Positions 1 to 6,598 of a stretch of DNA of 10,619 nucleotides are shown piece after piece. Numbering within the stretch: the stretch's first letter is position 1; each line of letters starts with the position of its first letter. The position numbers were made by a program, and so were the translations under genes. Under the pieces are notes generated by a model, which was given only the letters and a program-made list of their open reading frames with translations, was not told the origin of the DNA and ran no database searches. This DNA comes from Chloroflexota bacterium (GTDB lineage Bacteria; Chloroflexota; Dehalococcoidia; UBA3495), in NCBI GenBank assembly GCA_022576105.1, contig JACZRM010000039.1, positions 1-10,619 of the forward strand, written 5' to 3'.

Positions 1-381
1 GGCGGACAGATGGTGCGCAGCGCCGGTGCGTCGGCCCAGGTACTTTCGCGAGAGGGCGAATATGTGCTGATTCGCCTGCCTTCGGGGGAGATGCGGCGCA
101 TCCTCTTGAACTGCCGCGCCAGCATTGGACAACTCTCCAACCCAGACCACAAAAACGAGAGTCTGGGCAAGGCGGGACGCAGCCGCCACCTTGGCCGCCG
201 TCCCCATGTTCGGGGCGTGGCCAAAAATCCGGTGGACCACCCCCACGGCGGCGGCGAAGGGCGCTCACCGATTGGAATGCCCGGCCCCAAGTCGCCCACC
301 GGAAAACCAACGCTGGGGCACCGGACCCGGAACAAGAAGAAGGGCTCAAAGAATTTCATTGTGCGCTCACGAAGACGGTAA
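1..381 (+). CDS. rplB: 50S ribosomal protein L2, C-terminal part (5' truncated by window edge)
   Basis: L2 is a primary 23S rRNA-binding protein needed for subunit association and for the peptidyl-transferase region. The frame is open from base 1 and ends at TAA 379-381. The 126 residues visible cover the second half of the roughly 275-residue family: the SH3-like/KOW part, then the hallmark [13 protein letters not shown] segment containing the functionally important histidine, and the basic tail ending in RSRRR. The residue before NPVDHP is Lys (RGVAKNP), where I recall Met in most bacterial L2 proteins. This is a small point to check by alignment. The gene is followed after 5 nt by rpsS, the usual S10-operon order. 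Identity is certain; the true start lies upstream of the window. Confidence 0.98.
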   Translation, partial: GGQMVRSAGASAQVLSREGEYVLIRLPSGEMRRILLNCRASIGQLSNPDHKNESLGKAGRSRHLGRRPHVRGVAKNPVDHPHGGGEGRSPIGMPGPKSPTGKPTLGHRTRNKKKGSKNFIVRSRRR

Positions 382-386
382 GCAGT

Positions 387-674
387 ATGTCTAGATCGGT
401 CAAAAAAGGACCCTACATTCAAGAAAAGTTGATGAAAAAGGTGGCGGCGGTGCAACAATCCGGGTCGCAGACTGTGATCCGCACCTGGTCTCGCGCCTCC
501 ATGATCATGCCGGAGATGGTGGGACTGACCTTTGGGGTTCACGACGGGCGGCGGCACATTCCGGTGTTCGTCACCGAAGATATGGTCGGACACCGCCTGG
601 GAGAATTTTCTCCCACTCGCACCTATCGCGGGCACGTGTCTCGTTCTGAGCGCACCAGCCGGGTGGCGAGGTAG
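387..674 (+). CDS. rpsS: 30S ribosomal protein S19
   Basis: S19 forms a complex with S13 at the head of the small subunit and contacts the A-site tRNA region. The product is 95 residues, close to the family norm of about 92. It opens with SRSVKKGPY and carries the conserved IRTWSRAS segment (31-38), the [12 protein letters not shown] stretch (about 49-60) and the [10 protein letters not shown] motif (74-83). The ATG at 387 is the only sensible start because it matches the family N-terminus exactly. The gene sits between rplB and rplV with a 4 nt gap to the latter. Nothing is odd about it. Confidence 0.98.
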   Translation: MSRSVKKGPYIQEKLMKKVAAVQQSGSQTVIRTWSRASMIMPEMVGLTFGVHDGRRHIPVFVTEDMVGHRLGEFSPTRTYRGHVSRSERTSRVAR

Positions 675-678
675 CGGT

Positions 679-1026
679 ATGCCGGAGGTGAAGGCAGTCG
701 CCAAGCAAATTGGGGCCTCTCAAAAACGCCTGAAGCCCATGATGGACTTGGTGCGTGGGAAAGACGTTGGTGACGCGATAAACACATTGGGATTGCTGAC
801 CTCACCTTGGGCGAAAGTTATCGCCAAGGTGGTCCAATCGGCCGCCGCCAACGCAGAAAACAATATGCTGATGAATCGGGATACCCTTCGTATAGTTCGG
901 ATTACCGCCGATAAAGGCAAACCCCTCAAACGGTTCCGTCCTCGGGCCAGAGGGCGCATGGGGCGAATTACCAAACGTGCCTGTCATCTCACCGTGGTGG
1001 TGGATGAAGCAGGACAGGAGAATTAA
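679..1026 (+). CDS. rplV: 50S ribosomal protein L22
   Basis: L22 binds 23S rRNA, and its extended beta-hairpin lines the nascent-peptide exit tunnel. The open frame runs further upstream inside rpsS, but ATG 679 is the right start. It lies 4 nt after the rpsS stop and is preceded by a Shine-Dalgarno-like GAGGT at 668-672. It gives a 115-residue protein of normal length starting MPEVKAVAKQIGAS. Visible family features are the KRLKPMMDLVRGK segment, the SAAANAENN helix and the tunnel hairpin around PLKRFRPRARGRMGRI, which ends in a KRACHLTVVV strand. rpsC starts 3 nt after the stop. Confidence 0.98.
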   Translation: MPEVKAVAKQIGASQKRLKPMMDLVRGKDVGDAINTLGLLTSPWAKVIAKVVQSAAANAENNMLMNRDTLRIVRITADKGKPLKRFRPRARGRMGRITKRACHLTVVVDEAGQEN

Positions 1027-1029
1027 CCT

Positions 1030-1812
1030 ATGGGCCACAAGACTCACCCCCTGGGATTTCGTCTGGGAATAATCAAAGATTGGAAGACTCACTGGTACGC
1101 CAACAACGCCCGCGGGTATCGTACCCTGGTCTATGAAGACCTGCGGTTGCGCAAGTGCATTCACGGCGAGTACCAGGGGTTCTCCGACGCCGGCATCGCC
1201 CTGGTGGAGATTGACCGGGGCGCCCAGGACAGCGTCATCAATATCCACTCTGCCCGCCCCGGCATTTTGATTGGTCGGGACGGCGAGCGGGTCAAACAAT
1301 TGCGCTCCAAGCTGGAAGCGATAACCACCCGGCGGGTGCAGCTGAATATTATTGAAATCGAGAAACCGGAGTTGGACCCTTACCTGGTGGGGCGCAACAT
1401 TGCGGACCAACTGCAGCGGCGAGTCGCTTACCGGCGGGCCATGCGACAAGCGGCACAACGGGCCATGCAGGCCGGGGCTGAGGGCATCAAAATCATCACC
1501 AAGGGGCGCATATCCGGATCGGAAATCGCCCGGGTGGAAAAGCTGATGCTGGGCCGAGTGCCTCTCCATACCCTGCGGGCTGACATCAACTACGCCCTGG
1601 CCGAAGCCCATACGGCCATGGGGCAAATTGGCATCAAGGTCTGGATTTATAGGGGCGACATCCTCCCGCCGCCGCCGGAATCAGTGGAAGAGTTAGAAAC
1701 CATTGAAGTCAGGGTGGAAGCCGGCGGCGAAGAAGACCATGAAACCGGCACCATAGCCGACGATATCGTCGAAGATGATTCACTCACTGGAATCCTGCCT
1801 CGGCAACTATAA
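1030..1812 (+). CDS. rpsC: 30S ribosomal protein S3 with extended acidic C-terminus
   Basis: S3 sits at the mRNA entry channel of the 30S head and has helicase-like and mRNA-binding roles. The N-terminus [18 protein letters not shown] is typical of the family and resembles chloroflexotal S3 as I remember it. A type II KH domain is visible around residues 60-110, with the GxxG loop as GRDG (82-85). The C-terminal S3 domain (about 120-205) includes [12 protein letters not shown] and ends near [14 protein letters not shown]. The product is 260 residues against a usual 210-235. The excess is a Pro-run followed by a Glu/Asp-rich tail (about 213-252), which I infer is disordered. The start ATG is 3 nt after rplV. 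Confidence 0.98.
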   Translation: MGHKTHPLGFRLGIIKDWKTHWYANNARGYRTLVYEDLRLRKCIHGEYQGFSDAGIALVEIDRGAQDSVINIHSARPGILIGRDGERVKQLRSKLEAITTRRVQLNIIEIEKPELDPYLVGRNIADQLQRRVAYRRAMRQAAQRAMQAGAEGIKIITKGRISGSEIARVEKLMLGRVPLHTLRADINYALAEAHTAMGQIGIKVWIYRGDILPPPPESVEELETIEVRVEAGGEEDHETGTIADDIVEDDSLTGILPRQL

Positions 1813-1823
1813 GGAACGTCCGA

Positions 1824-2264
1824 ATGCTACAACCCAAGCGAACTAAATACCGCAAGATGGGCCGAGGAAGGCGCAAGGGAATCGCGGTTACCGGCAGCAG
1901 CGTCCATTTTGGCGAGTATGGCCTGAAGGCATTGGCTTGCGATTGGATCACAGCCCGCCAGATTGAATCTGCCCGTATCGCCATCACCCGCTCCCTCCAA
2001 AGGGGAGGGCAAGTCTGGATTCGGGTATTCCCAGATAAGCCGATCAGCAAGAAGCCCGCCGAGGTCCGCATGGGTGGCGGTAAAGCCGCCAACGACCACT
2101 GGGTAGCAGTAGTGAAACCCGGCCGGATTCTGTTTGAGGTGGCCGGTGTTACCGAGGAACAGGCAACCGAAGCATTGAGGCTAGCCTCCCACAAACTGCC
2201 AATTCCCACCAAGATGGTGCAGCGAGACCGAGTGGCCGCCCTGATGAGCAGAGGCGTGGGGTAA
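1824..2264 (+). CDS. rplP: 50S ribosomal protein L16
   Basis: L16 organises the tRNA-binding face of the 50S near the A site and central protuberance. The 146-residue product starts [19 protein letters not shown]. It carries FGEYGLKAL, the [16 protein letters not shown] helix, the [20 protein letters not shown] block and [14 protein letters not shown], all family hallmarks. The loop usually written MGKGKG reads [10 protein letters not shown] here, and a Cys replaces the usual acidic residue before DWITARQ. Both are modest divergences. The last codons and the TAA lie inside the first copy of a perfect 20-bp tandem duplication (2246-2285), so the 3' border of this gene has been altered recently or mis-assembled. 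Confidence 0.98.
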   Translation: MLQPKRTKYRKMGRGRRKGIAVTGSSVHFGEYGLKALACDWITARQIESARIAITRSLQRGGQVWIRVFPDKPISKKPAEVRMGGGKAANDHWVAVVKPGRILFEVAGVTEEQATEALRLASHKLPIPTKMVQRDRVAALMSRGVG

Positions 2265-2285
2265 CGAGCAGAGGCGTGGGGTAAC
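2246..2285 (+). repeat. Perfect 20-bp tandem duplication over the rplP stop codon
   Basis: Bases 2246-2265 and 2266-2285 are identical, each ending in GGGGTAAC. The first copy supplies the last six sense codons' worth of rplP and its TAA (2262-2264); the second copy is untranslated. Neither flanking base extends the identity. Without the duplication the rplP-rpmC gap would be 9 nt rather than 29. I infer a slippage-type event or an assembly error. Confidence 0.93.
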
Positions 2286-2293
2286 AATAGATT

Positions 2294-2479
2294 ATGCAAA
2301 TTCATGAAATCCGGGACTTGAGCAATCAGCAGTTGCAGGAAGAGTTAGAGAATTCCTACAAGGAAATGATGAACCTGCGTTTTCGGAACGCTACCAACCA
2401 ACTGACTGACACTAATCAGCCGAAGAAAACCCGCAAGACAATTGCTCGTCTGTTGACCGTGATTCGGGAGAGGGAGTAG
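2294..2479 (+). CDS. rpmC: 50S ribosomal protein L29
   Basis: L29 is a small helical-hairpin protein near the tunnel exit, where it borders the docking site for SRP and trigger factor. The product is 61 residues, of normal length. It shows the expected pattern: IHEIRDLSNQQLQEEL, then MNLRFRNATNQL, then a C-terminal helix ending IARLLTVIRERE. The segment after NQL is TDTNQPKKTRK, and I recall NPMRIREVRK-like sequences here in other bacteria, so the turn is divergent. No strong Shine-Dalgarno is seen close to ATG 2294. The G-rich end of the second duplication copy lies about 12 nt upstream. rpsQ follows after 14 nt. Confidence 0.97.
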   Translation: MQIHEIRDLSNQQLQEELENSYKEMMNLRFRNATNQLTDTNQPKKTRKTIARLLTVIRERE

Positions 2480-2493
2480 GTAGAGAACCAGCT

Positions 2494-2943
2494 ATGGCTA
2501 AAGAGATGCGCAAGGTCCGAGTCGGCTCAGTCGTGCGGACCAAGATGGACAAGACCGCTGTTGTGGAGATGGTGTGGAAACAGCGCCATCCAATCTACCG
2601 GAAACAGATGCGTCGAGTCGCCCGCTTTTACGTGCATGACCCGGAAAACAAATGTCAGACAGGAGACCTGGTCCGGATACAGGAAACCAGGCCCATATCC
2701 AAGTTAAAGCACTGGCGTTTGATTGAAATCTTGAGCAGCCGTCAATTGGCCGAGGTCCAGCCAATTGAATTGGAAACCGAAATCACACCGGTATTGACCG
2801 GCGAGGCACTGGCGGAAACGCCACCGGATGCCGTCACGGCCCAATCAGTCGCTGATGAGGCAGTTGCCGAAGAAGCAGAAGATCGAGCGGAAGATGACAC
2901 CGCCGAAGACCAAGGGGAAACCGAAGAGGAAACCAAAGAATGA
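2494..2943 (+). CDS. rpsQ: 30S ribosomal protein S17 with long acidic C-terminal tail
   Basis: S17 is a primary 16S rRNA-binding OB-fold protein important for early 30S assembly. Residues 1-85 form the complete canonical domain: [16 protein letters not shown], the [11 protein letters not shown] loop, [17 protein letters not shown], and [17 protein letters not shown]. The family usually stops here at about 85 residues. The frame continues for about 64 more residues (86-149) with roughly 23 Glu/Asp and only 2 Lys/Arg, rich in Ala, Thr and Pro, and ending EETKE. The tail is in frame, uses codons like its neighbours and ends in an ATGA overlap with rplN, so it looks genuinely translated. Its function is unknown; disorder is inferred. 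Confidence 0.97.
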   Translation: MAKEMRKVRVGSVVRTKMDKTAVVEMVWKQRHPIYRKQMRRVARFYVHDPENKCQTGDLVRIQETRPISKLKHWRLIEILSSRQLAEVQPIELETEITPVLTGEALAETPPDAVTAQSVADEAVAEEAEDRAEDDTAEDQGETEEETKE

Positions 2944-3308
2944 TTCAGACCTACACTCGACTGAATGTGGCGGATAATAGCGGCGCCAAGCGCATTCGGC
3001 TAATAAATATTCCCGGAGCCAGCAAGCGTAAATTTGCCCAGGTGGGAGATATTATCGTTTGTAACGTCCGAGAAGCAGTGCCCAATTCGGCGGTCCGCAA
3101 GGGGACCATCGTCAAAGCAGTGGTGGTGCGACAGGCTCAAGGTCTGTATCGTAAGGACGGCACCTACATTAAGTTTGACGACAACGCAGCGGTGATCATC
3201 CAGGACAATCTGCTGCCCAGAGGGACTCGTATATTCGGCCCAGTTGCCCGAGAACTGAGAGAAAAAGGGTTCATGCGAATCGTGTCTCTCGCTTCCGAGG
3301 TAGTGTAG
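2940..3308 (+). CDS. rplN: 50S ribosomal protein L14
   Basis: L14 is a five-stranded barrel protein at the subunit interface. It contacts 16S rRNA in an intersubunit bridge and is the binding site of the silencing factor RsfS. The 122-residue product is exactly family length. It contains [18 protein letters not shown], the [11 protein letters not shown] segment, the [27 protein letters not shown] block and the terminal [30 protein letters not shown]. The start ATG overlaps the rpsQ stop (ATGA), which suggests translational coupling across the classic S10/spc operon border, with no room for a separate promoter. Nothing is unusual in the protein. Confidence 0.99.
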   Translation: MIQTYTRLNVADNSGAKRIRLINIPGASKRKFAQVGDIIVCNVREAVPNSAVRKGTIVKAVVVRQAQGLYRKDGTYIKFDDNAAVIIQDNLLPRGTRIFGPVARELREKGFMRIVSLASEVV

Positions 3309-3631
3309 TGAACATTCAGAAAAACGACAATGTGCTGGTAATAGCCGGCAAGGAAAAGGGTAAGACCGGCAGAGTAGACCGCACGCTGGTGGGCGACAAT
3401 CGGGTATTCATTGAAGGTGTGAATCTGATTACCCGCCATGTCAAGGCCAGGCCGGGCGTCCGGCAGTCGGGGCGCATCCAGCAGGAAGCTCCCATACACG
3501 TATCCAACGTCATGTTGATTTGCAACAAATGCAGCCGGCCCACCAGACCCAACATTGTTAAACTGGACACCGGCAAGCGGGTCAGGGCGTGTCCCAAGTG
3601 CAAGGAAGTGATTGATGACGCCACCCAGTGA
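3308..3631 (+). CDS. rplX: 50S ribosomal protein L24, zinc-ribbon form
   Basis: L24 is an assembly initiator that binds 23S rRNA near the tunnel exit. The 107-residue product has the N-terminal KOW motif ([17 protein letters not shown], about 7-23), the [10 protein letters not shown] segment and the conserved [10 protein letters not shown] stretch. The C-terminal domain carries two CxxC pairs at Cys72/Cys75 and Cys95/Cys98, consistent with a zinc-binding L24 variant. The start is GTG 3308, overlapping the rplN TAG by one base. No ATG gives a family-like N-terminus. The 3' end overlaps rplE by 17 nt. Confidence 0.97.
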   Translation: MNIQKNDNVLVIAGKEKGKTGRVDRTLVGDNRVFIEGVNLITRHVKARPGVRQSGRIQQEAPIHVSNVMLICNKCSRPTRPNIVKLDTGKRVRACPKCKEVIDDATQ

Positions 3632-4367
3632 TTCACCTGAAAACCCAGAAGAACAGTCAGTAGAACAAGCAGAACAACCAGCGGCGGAAGCATCTGAAGA
3701 GTCGGTGGAACCGGAAGCCGCCAAACCGGCCGCGGCTCCCCGGCGGCAGCGCGCGCCCCGCGCCCGGCGTGGATCAGCTGCGGCGGCGGAGTCTGGCGCC
3801 ACGGCCACTGCCGTAGCTCCCAAACCCCGACTGCTGGAGACTTACCGCAACGAAATCGTGCCCGCCATGATGAGTGAATTTGGTTTCTCCAGCATAATGC
3901 GGGTGCCGCGCGTTCAAAAAATTGTGCTGAATATTGGGTTGGGCGAGGCACTTACCAACGGCCGGGCCATGGAAGCCGCCACCAACGATTTGTCGATAAT
4001 CAGCGGTCAGAAGCCCATCATCAACCGGGCCAGAAAATCTATCGCCAATTTCAAATTGAGGGAAGGAAACCCCATCGGCACGTCGGTAACGCTGCGCGGC
4101 CCGCGCATGTATCACTTCTTGGACCGCTTGGTGAACATGGCCCTGCCTCGTATCAGAGACTTCCGCGGATTAGCCCGCCGGGGGTTCGATGGCCGGGGCA
4201 ACTTCTCCATCGGTATACGAGAACAGATAATATTCCCGGAGATTGACTACAACCAGATTGATAAAATTCGCGGGTTACAGGTGACCATCGCCACCACCGC
4301 AGAGAATGACGCAGAGGCCACCCGGCTGCTTGAGCTTTTCGGGATGCCCTTTGTCCGGCTCAGTTGA
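3615..4367 (+). CDS. rplE: 50S ribosomal protein L5 with about 70-residue N-terminal extension
   Basis: L5 binds 5S rRNA in the central protuberance and contacts the P-site tRNA. The canonical domain begins at about residue 70 ([22 protein letters not shown]) and runs to the stop. It includes [16 protein letters not shown], the [18 protein letters not shown] block and [23 protein letters not shown]. Counting from ATG 3615 the protein is 250 residues against the usual 180. ATG 3615 is favoured over TTG 3612 because AAGGAAG lies 6 nt upstream inside rplX. The extension is acidic (1-36), then Arg-rich (about 43-52), then Ala-rich (53-69). GTG 3702, inside the extension, is an alternative start, but no ATG/GTG/TTG sits next to the canonical domain. 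The extension is therefore at least partly translated. Confidence 0.93.
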   Translation: MTPPSDSPENPEEQSVEQAEQPAAEASEESVEPEAAKPAAAPRRQRAPRARRGSAAAAESGATATAVAPKPRLLETYRNEIVPAMMSEFGFSSIMRVPRVQKIVLNIGLGEALTNGRAMEAATNDLSIISGQKPIINRARKSIANFKLREGNPIGTSVTLRGPRMYHFLDRLVNMALPRIRDFRGLARRGFDGRGNFSIGIREQIIFPEIDYNQIDKIRGLQVTIATTAENDAEATRLLELFGMPFVRLS

Positions 4368-4376
4368 GGAGGAACC

Positions 4377-4562
4377 TTGGCGAAAAAATCTATGGTTCAG
4401 CGCTGGCTTAGAGAGCCAAAGTATAAGACCCGGGCCTATAACCGGTGTAACCGATGCTTCCGGCCCCGGGCCTATAACCGCTATACTGGCCTGTGCCGAA
4501 TATGTTTCCGAGAGTTGGCCCTGACCGGCGAGTTGCCCGGCGTGCGCAAGGCCAGTTGGTAG
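4377..4562 (+). CDS. rpsZ: 30S ribosomal protein S14, type Z (zinc-binding)
   Basis: S14 is in the 30S head next to S3, S10 and S19. This is the short, zinc-containing form: 61 residues with a CNRC ... CRIC pair of CxxC motifs (residues 24/27 and 40/43) and the signature LCRICFREL, ending GVRKASW. The start is TTG 4377, preceded by a very strong AGGAGG at 4367-4372. It gives [10 protein letters not shown], the family N-terminus; the internal ATG (Met6) would remove conserved residues. A 16-bp sequence is repeated exactly 36 nt apart inside the gene and encodes RAYNR twice. Confidence 0.98.
   Translation: MAKKSMVQRWLREPKYKTRAYNRCNRCFRPRAYNRYTGLCRICFRELALTGELPGVRKASW
4429..4480 (+). repeat. 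In-gene direct repeat, 16 bp, 36 nt apart, within rpsZ
   Basis: The 16-base string cccgggcctataaccg occurs at 4429-4444 and again at 4465-4480, in the same reading frame. It encodes RAYNR in both places, once before the first CxxC motif and once between the two. The protein similarity is partly expected in S14, but identical codons across 16 bases are more than the protein constraint requires. Confidence 0.9.
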
Positions 4563-4582
4563 TAGAGCAGGAGCGATAGAGG

Positions 4583-4981
4583 ATGCCAGTTACCGACCCA
4601 GTAGCAGATATGTTGACCAGGATTCGCAACGGGATTCAGGCCCGTCACGAATCGGTCTTGGTCCCCCATTCAAAATTGAAGCTGGCTATTGCCCAAATTT
4701 TGAAGGAGGAACATTTCATTCGCGACTTCGACATCCCTCGGGGCTCGACCTACCCCAACCTGCGCATCCACCTATCCTATCGTACCGGCCGGGAACCGGT
4801 CATTCGGGGATTGAAACGAGTCAGCAAGCCCGGATTGCGCGTATATGTTGGTAAGGGAGAGATTCCCAGAATCTACGGGGGCATCGGCACCGCCATCGTC
4901 TCCACTTCAAAAGGATTGATGACCGGCAGGCAAGCATGGCGCGCCAGAGTTGGAGGGGAGTTACTCTGCTATGTCTGGTAG
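4583..4981 (+). CDS. rpsH: 30S ribosomal protein S8
   Basis: S8 is a primary binder of the 16S rRNA central domain. In E. coli it is also the translational repressor of the spc operon through a site in the rplE leader region. The 132-residue product starts MPVTDPVADMLTRIRNG. It has SKLKLAIAQILKEEHFI, the KRVSKPGLRVYV segment and the signature STSKGLMT (107-114), ending VGGELLCYVW, all typical. The start ATG 4583 has GGAG about 9 nt upstream. I saw no obvious mimic of the S8 rRNA site upstream of rplE, so regulation by S8 cannot be claimed here. The 3' end overlaps rplF by 11 nt. Confidence 0.98.
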   Translation: MPVTDPVADMLTRIRNGIQARHESVLVPHSKLKLAIAQILKEEHFIRDFDIPRGSTYPNLRIHLSYRTGREPVIRGLKRVSKPGLRVYVGKGEIPRIYGGIGTAIVSTSKGLMTGRQAWRARVGGELLCYVW

Positions 4982-5561
4982 TCCATTTGTGAGACAAGAA
5001 CTGGCTGAACGTACCCTTTCCAGAGTGGGCCGAAAACCTATTCCAATCCCGTCTGGCGTAGAGGTTGAAATCCTGTGGAACGGGGTAACGGTTAAGGGGC
5101 CCAAGGGTACCTTGACCCAGACCTACCACCCCGACGTGAAGGTTACGATGGGGGATGGCCAGGTGCTGGTGGAGCGATTCTCCGAGCGCAAGTTTCACCA
5201 TTCTTTGCACGGACTGACTCGAAGCCTGATTAACAACGCCATCACCGGAGTCACCGAGGGGTACACCAAGACTCTGGAACTGATGGGAGTTGGCTATCGA
5301 GTATTGCAGAACGGTAGTGGAATCACCCTCACCGTTGGCTACAGTCATCCGGTGAATATTCAGACCATAGACGGGGTAACCCTGGAAGTTGAAGGAAATA
5401 ACCGGGTGCACGTTAGGGGTATCGACAAGCAAAAGGTCGGCGCCCTGGCGGCCCAGATCAGGAAGGTACGTCCACCCAACGCTTACAAAGAAAAGGGCAT
5501 TAGATACGCCGGTGAGGTACTTCACTTCAAGCCGGGCAAGTCGGCGGCCCGCAAGGCCTAG
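4971..5561 (+). CDS. rplF: 50S ribosomal protein L6
   Basis: L6 binds near the sarcin-ricin loop and the GTPase-associated centre. The family core starts LSRVGRKPIPIPSGV at residue 16. Two L6 repeats follow, the second with the signature region PPNAYKEKGIRYAGE, and the protein ends KSAARKA. I choose ATG 4971 (196 residues), which overlaps the end of rpsH by 11 nt and has the run GGAGGGGAG at 4952-4960 upstream. This adds about 14 residues (MSGSPFVRQELAER) before the usual N-terminus. An upstream TTG 4950 lies within that purine run, and GTG 4989 lacks a ribosome-binding site. There is no start codon directly at the canonical position. Confidence 0.95.
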   Translation: MSGSPFVRQELAERTLSRVGRKPIPIPSGVEVEILWNGVTVKGPKGTLTQTYHPDVKVTMGDGQVLVERFSERKFHHSLHGLTRSLINNAITGVTEGYTKTLELMGVGYRVLQNGSGITLTVGYSHPVNIQTIDGVTLEVEGNNRVHVRGIDKQKVGALAAQIRKVRPPNAYKEKGIRYAGEVLHFKPGKSAARKA

Positions 5562-5603
5562 TCACCCAATCTGGTCAGTTCTATGGATAGGTTTAGATAG
5601 CAA

Positions 5604-5960
5604 ATGCCAAAGGATAAAGACTCACGACACCTCAGAACGGTAAGGCACGTCCGGGTTCGCAAAAAGGTCAAGGGCATACCGGAGCAGCCCAGGCTATGCG
5701 TCTTCCGCAGTTTGAAAGCCATCTATGCTCAAGTCATCGATGACACTCAAGGTCGCACGCTGGCGTCAGCGTCCAGCTTGGAAGGCGCCAAGGGTTCCGG
5801 TTCCAAGGCCAGCACTTCAGCCGTAGTGGGCAAGCTAGTGGCCGAGCGAGCCTTGGCCAAAGGGATTAGCCAGGTAGTCTTTGATCGGGGCGGGTACAAG
5901 TATCATGGCCGGGTAAAGGCCCTGGCCGAAGCCGCCAGAGAAGGAGGGCTCAAGTTCTAA
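5604..5960 (+). CDS. rplR: 50S ribosomal protein L18
   Basis: L18 binds 5S rRNA together with L5 and links it to the 23S in the central protuberance. The 118-residue product has the basic N-terminal arm (residues 7-24), the [19 protein letters not shown] segment, and the C-terminal [28 protein letters not shown] block, which is diagnostic of bacterial L18. The 42-nt gap after rplF contains a six-codon ATG-started frame (5583-5600) that I do not call. The L18 stop TAA overlaps the rpsE ATG by one base (TAATG). Confidence 0.98.
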   Translation: MPKDKDSRHLRTVRHVRVRKKVKGIPEQPRLCVFRSLKAIYAQVIDDTQGRTLASASSLEGAKGSGSKASTSAVVGKLVAERALAKGISQVVFDRGGYKYHGRVKALAEAAREGGLKF

Positions 5961-6493
5961 TGGTCTTTCCGCAAAGAGGACCCAGAGGGGGCCGGTACCA
6001 GCAAGAAGACACTGGTGGCTTTAACGAGCGGGTAGTTTTCACCCGCCGCATCGCCAAGGTTGTAAAGGGCGGCCGCAGGCTGCGCTTCAACGCCCTGGTG
6101 GTTGTGGGCGACGGTAAAGGAAATGTCGGAGCCGGGTTGGGCAAGGCTCTGGTGATTCCAGACGCAGTTCGTAAAGGAAACGCCATCGCTCGCCGAGGAA
6201 CAATAAAAATACCGCTCAAGGGTAACACTATCCCCCATGAAATTACCGTAAAGGTGGGGGCGTCCATCGTGATAATCAAACCCGCCAGAGACGGGACCGG
6301 TATCATTGCCGCTGGGGCAATGCGGGCCATCCTTGAACTAGGCGGTGTGCGCGATGTAGTAGGCAAATCATTAGGCTCGCGCAACCCCATTAACATTGTA
6401 GCCGCTACCCTGGAAGCGCTGCGTCAGCTTAGAGACCCGGCCGAAGAACTAGCTCGCCGGCGGGGCACTCCCATCCCGGTTGCGTCGGCCTAG
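5960..6493 (+). CDS. rpsE: 30S ribosomal protein S5
   Basis: S5 lies at the mRNA entry site and the decoding region, and mutations in it affect accuracy. The 177-residue product starts [16 protein letters not shown]. The double-stranded RNA-binding-like domain begins at about residue 20 (GGFNERVVFTRRIAKVVKGGRRLRF, with ALVVVGDGKGNVGAGLGKA). The C-terminal S5 domain follows, with the GGVRDVVGKSLGSRNPINIVAATLEALRQL stretch. ATG 5960 overlaps the rplR TAA as TAATG, indicating coupling, and purine-rich GGAGGG lies about 12 nt upstream inside rplR. The stop TAG 6491-6493 is followed by an AT-rich, repeat-bearing 105 nt interval. Confidence 0.98.
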   Translation: MVFPQRGPRGGRYQQEDTGGFNERVVFTRRIAKVVKGGRRLRFNALVVVGDGKGNVGAGLGKALVIPDAVRKGNAIARRGTIKIPLKGNTIPHEITVKVGASIVIIKPARDGTGIIAAGAMRAILELGGVRDVVGKSLGSRNPINIVAATLEALRQLRDPAEELARRRGTPIPVASA

Positions 6494-6505
6494 GCCTGCA
6501 CCCGT

Positions 6506-6577
6506 GTATTCCCTTAAGTATTCCCCTAAAAATTCCAACGAATATTTACACGAATATTTACACGAATATCCCTTGAA
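6506..6577 (+). repeat. Degenerate 12-bp tandem repeat, six units, between rpsE and rpmD
   Basis: Reading in steps of 12 from 6506 gives six related units: gtattcccttaa, gtattcccctaa, aaattccaacga, atatttacacga, atatttacacga, atatcccttgaa. Units 4 and 5 are identical, and units 1 and 2 differ at one base. Column 3 (A) is invariant, column 4 (T) is invariant and column 12 (A) is invariant. The block is AT-rich against GC-rich neighbours. I infer an old minisatellite-like expansion. There are no unique spacers, so it is not a CRISPR array. Confidence 0.8.
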
Positions 6578-6598
6578 CAGCGTTACAAAGGTTAGATA

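Noticed and set aside
802..1626. Long antisense open frame (274 codons) opposite rplV and rpsC
   Set aside because: It lies opposite two unmistakable ribosomal protein genes, has no recognisable domain, and reflects the codon bias of the sense strand.
3164..3951. Antisense open frames of over 200 codons opposite rplN, rplX and rplE
   Set aside because: The Ala/Ser/Arg-rich translations mirror the low-complexity L5 extension. They have no ribosome-binding site or family resemblance.
4821..5525. Antisense open frame of 234 codons opposite rpsH and rplF
   Set aside because: The sense frame encodes clear S8 and L6, so this is a shadow frame.
5583..5600. Six-codon ATG-started mini-frame before rplR
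   Set aside because: It is too short to support, has no ribosome-binding site, and is expected by chance.
6506..6577. Small CRISPR-like array
   Set aside because: The units are directly adjacent and 12 bp long, with no spacers and no cas genes nearby.
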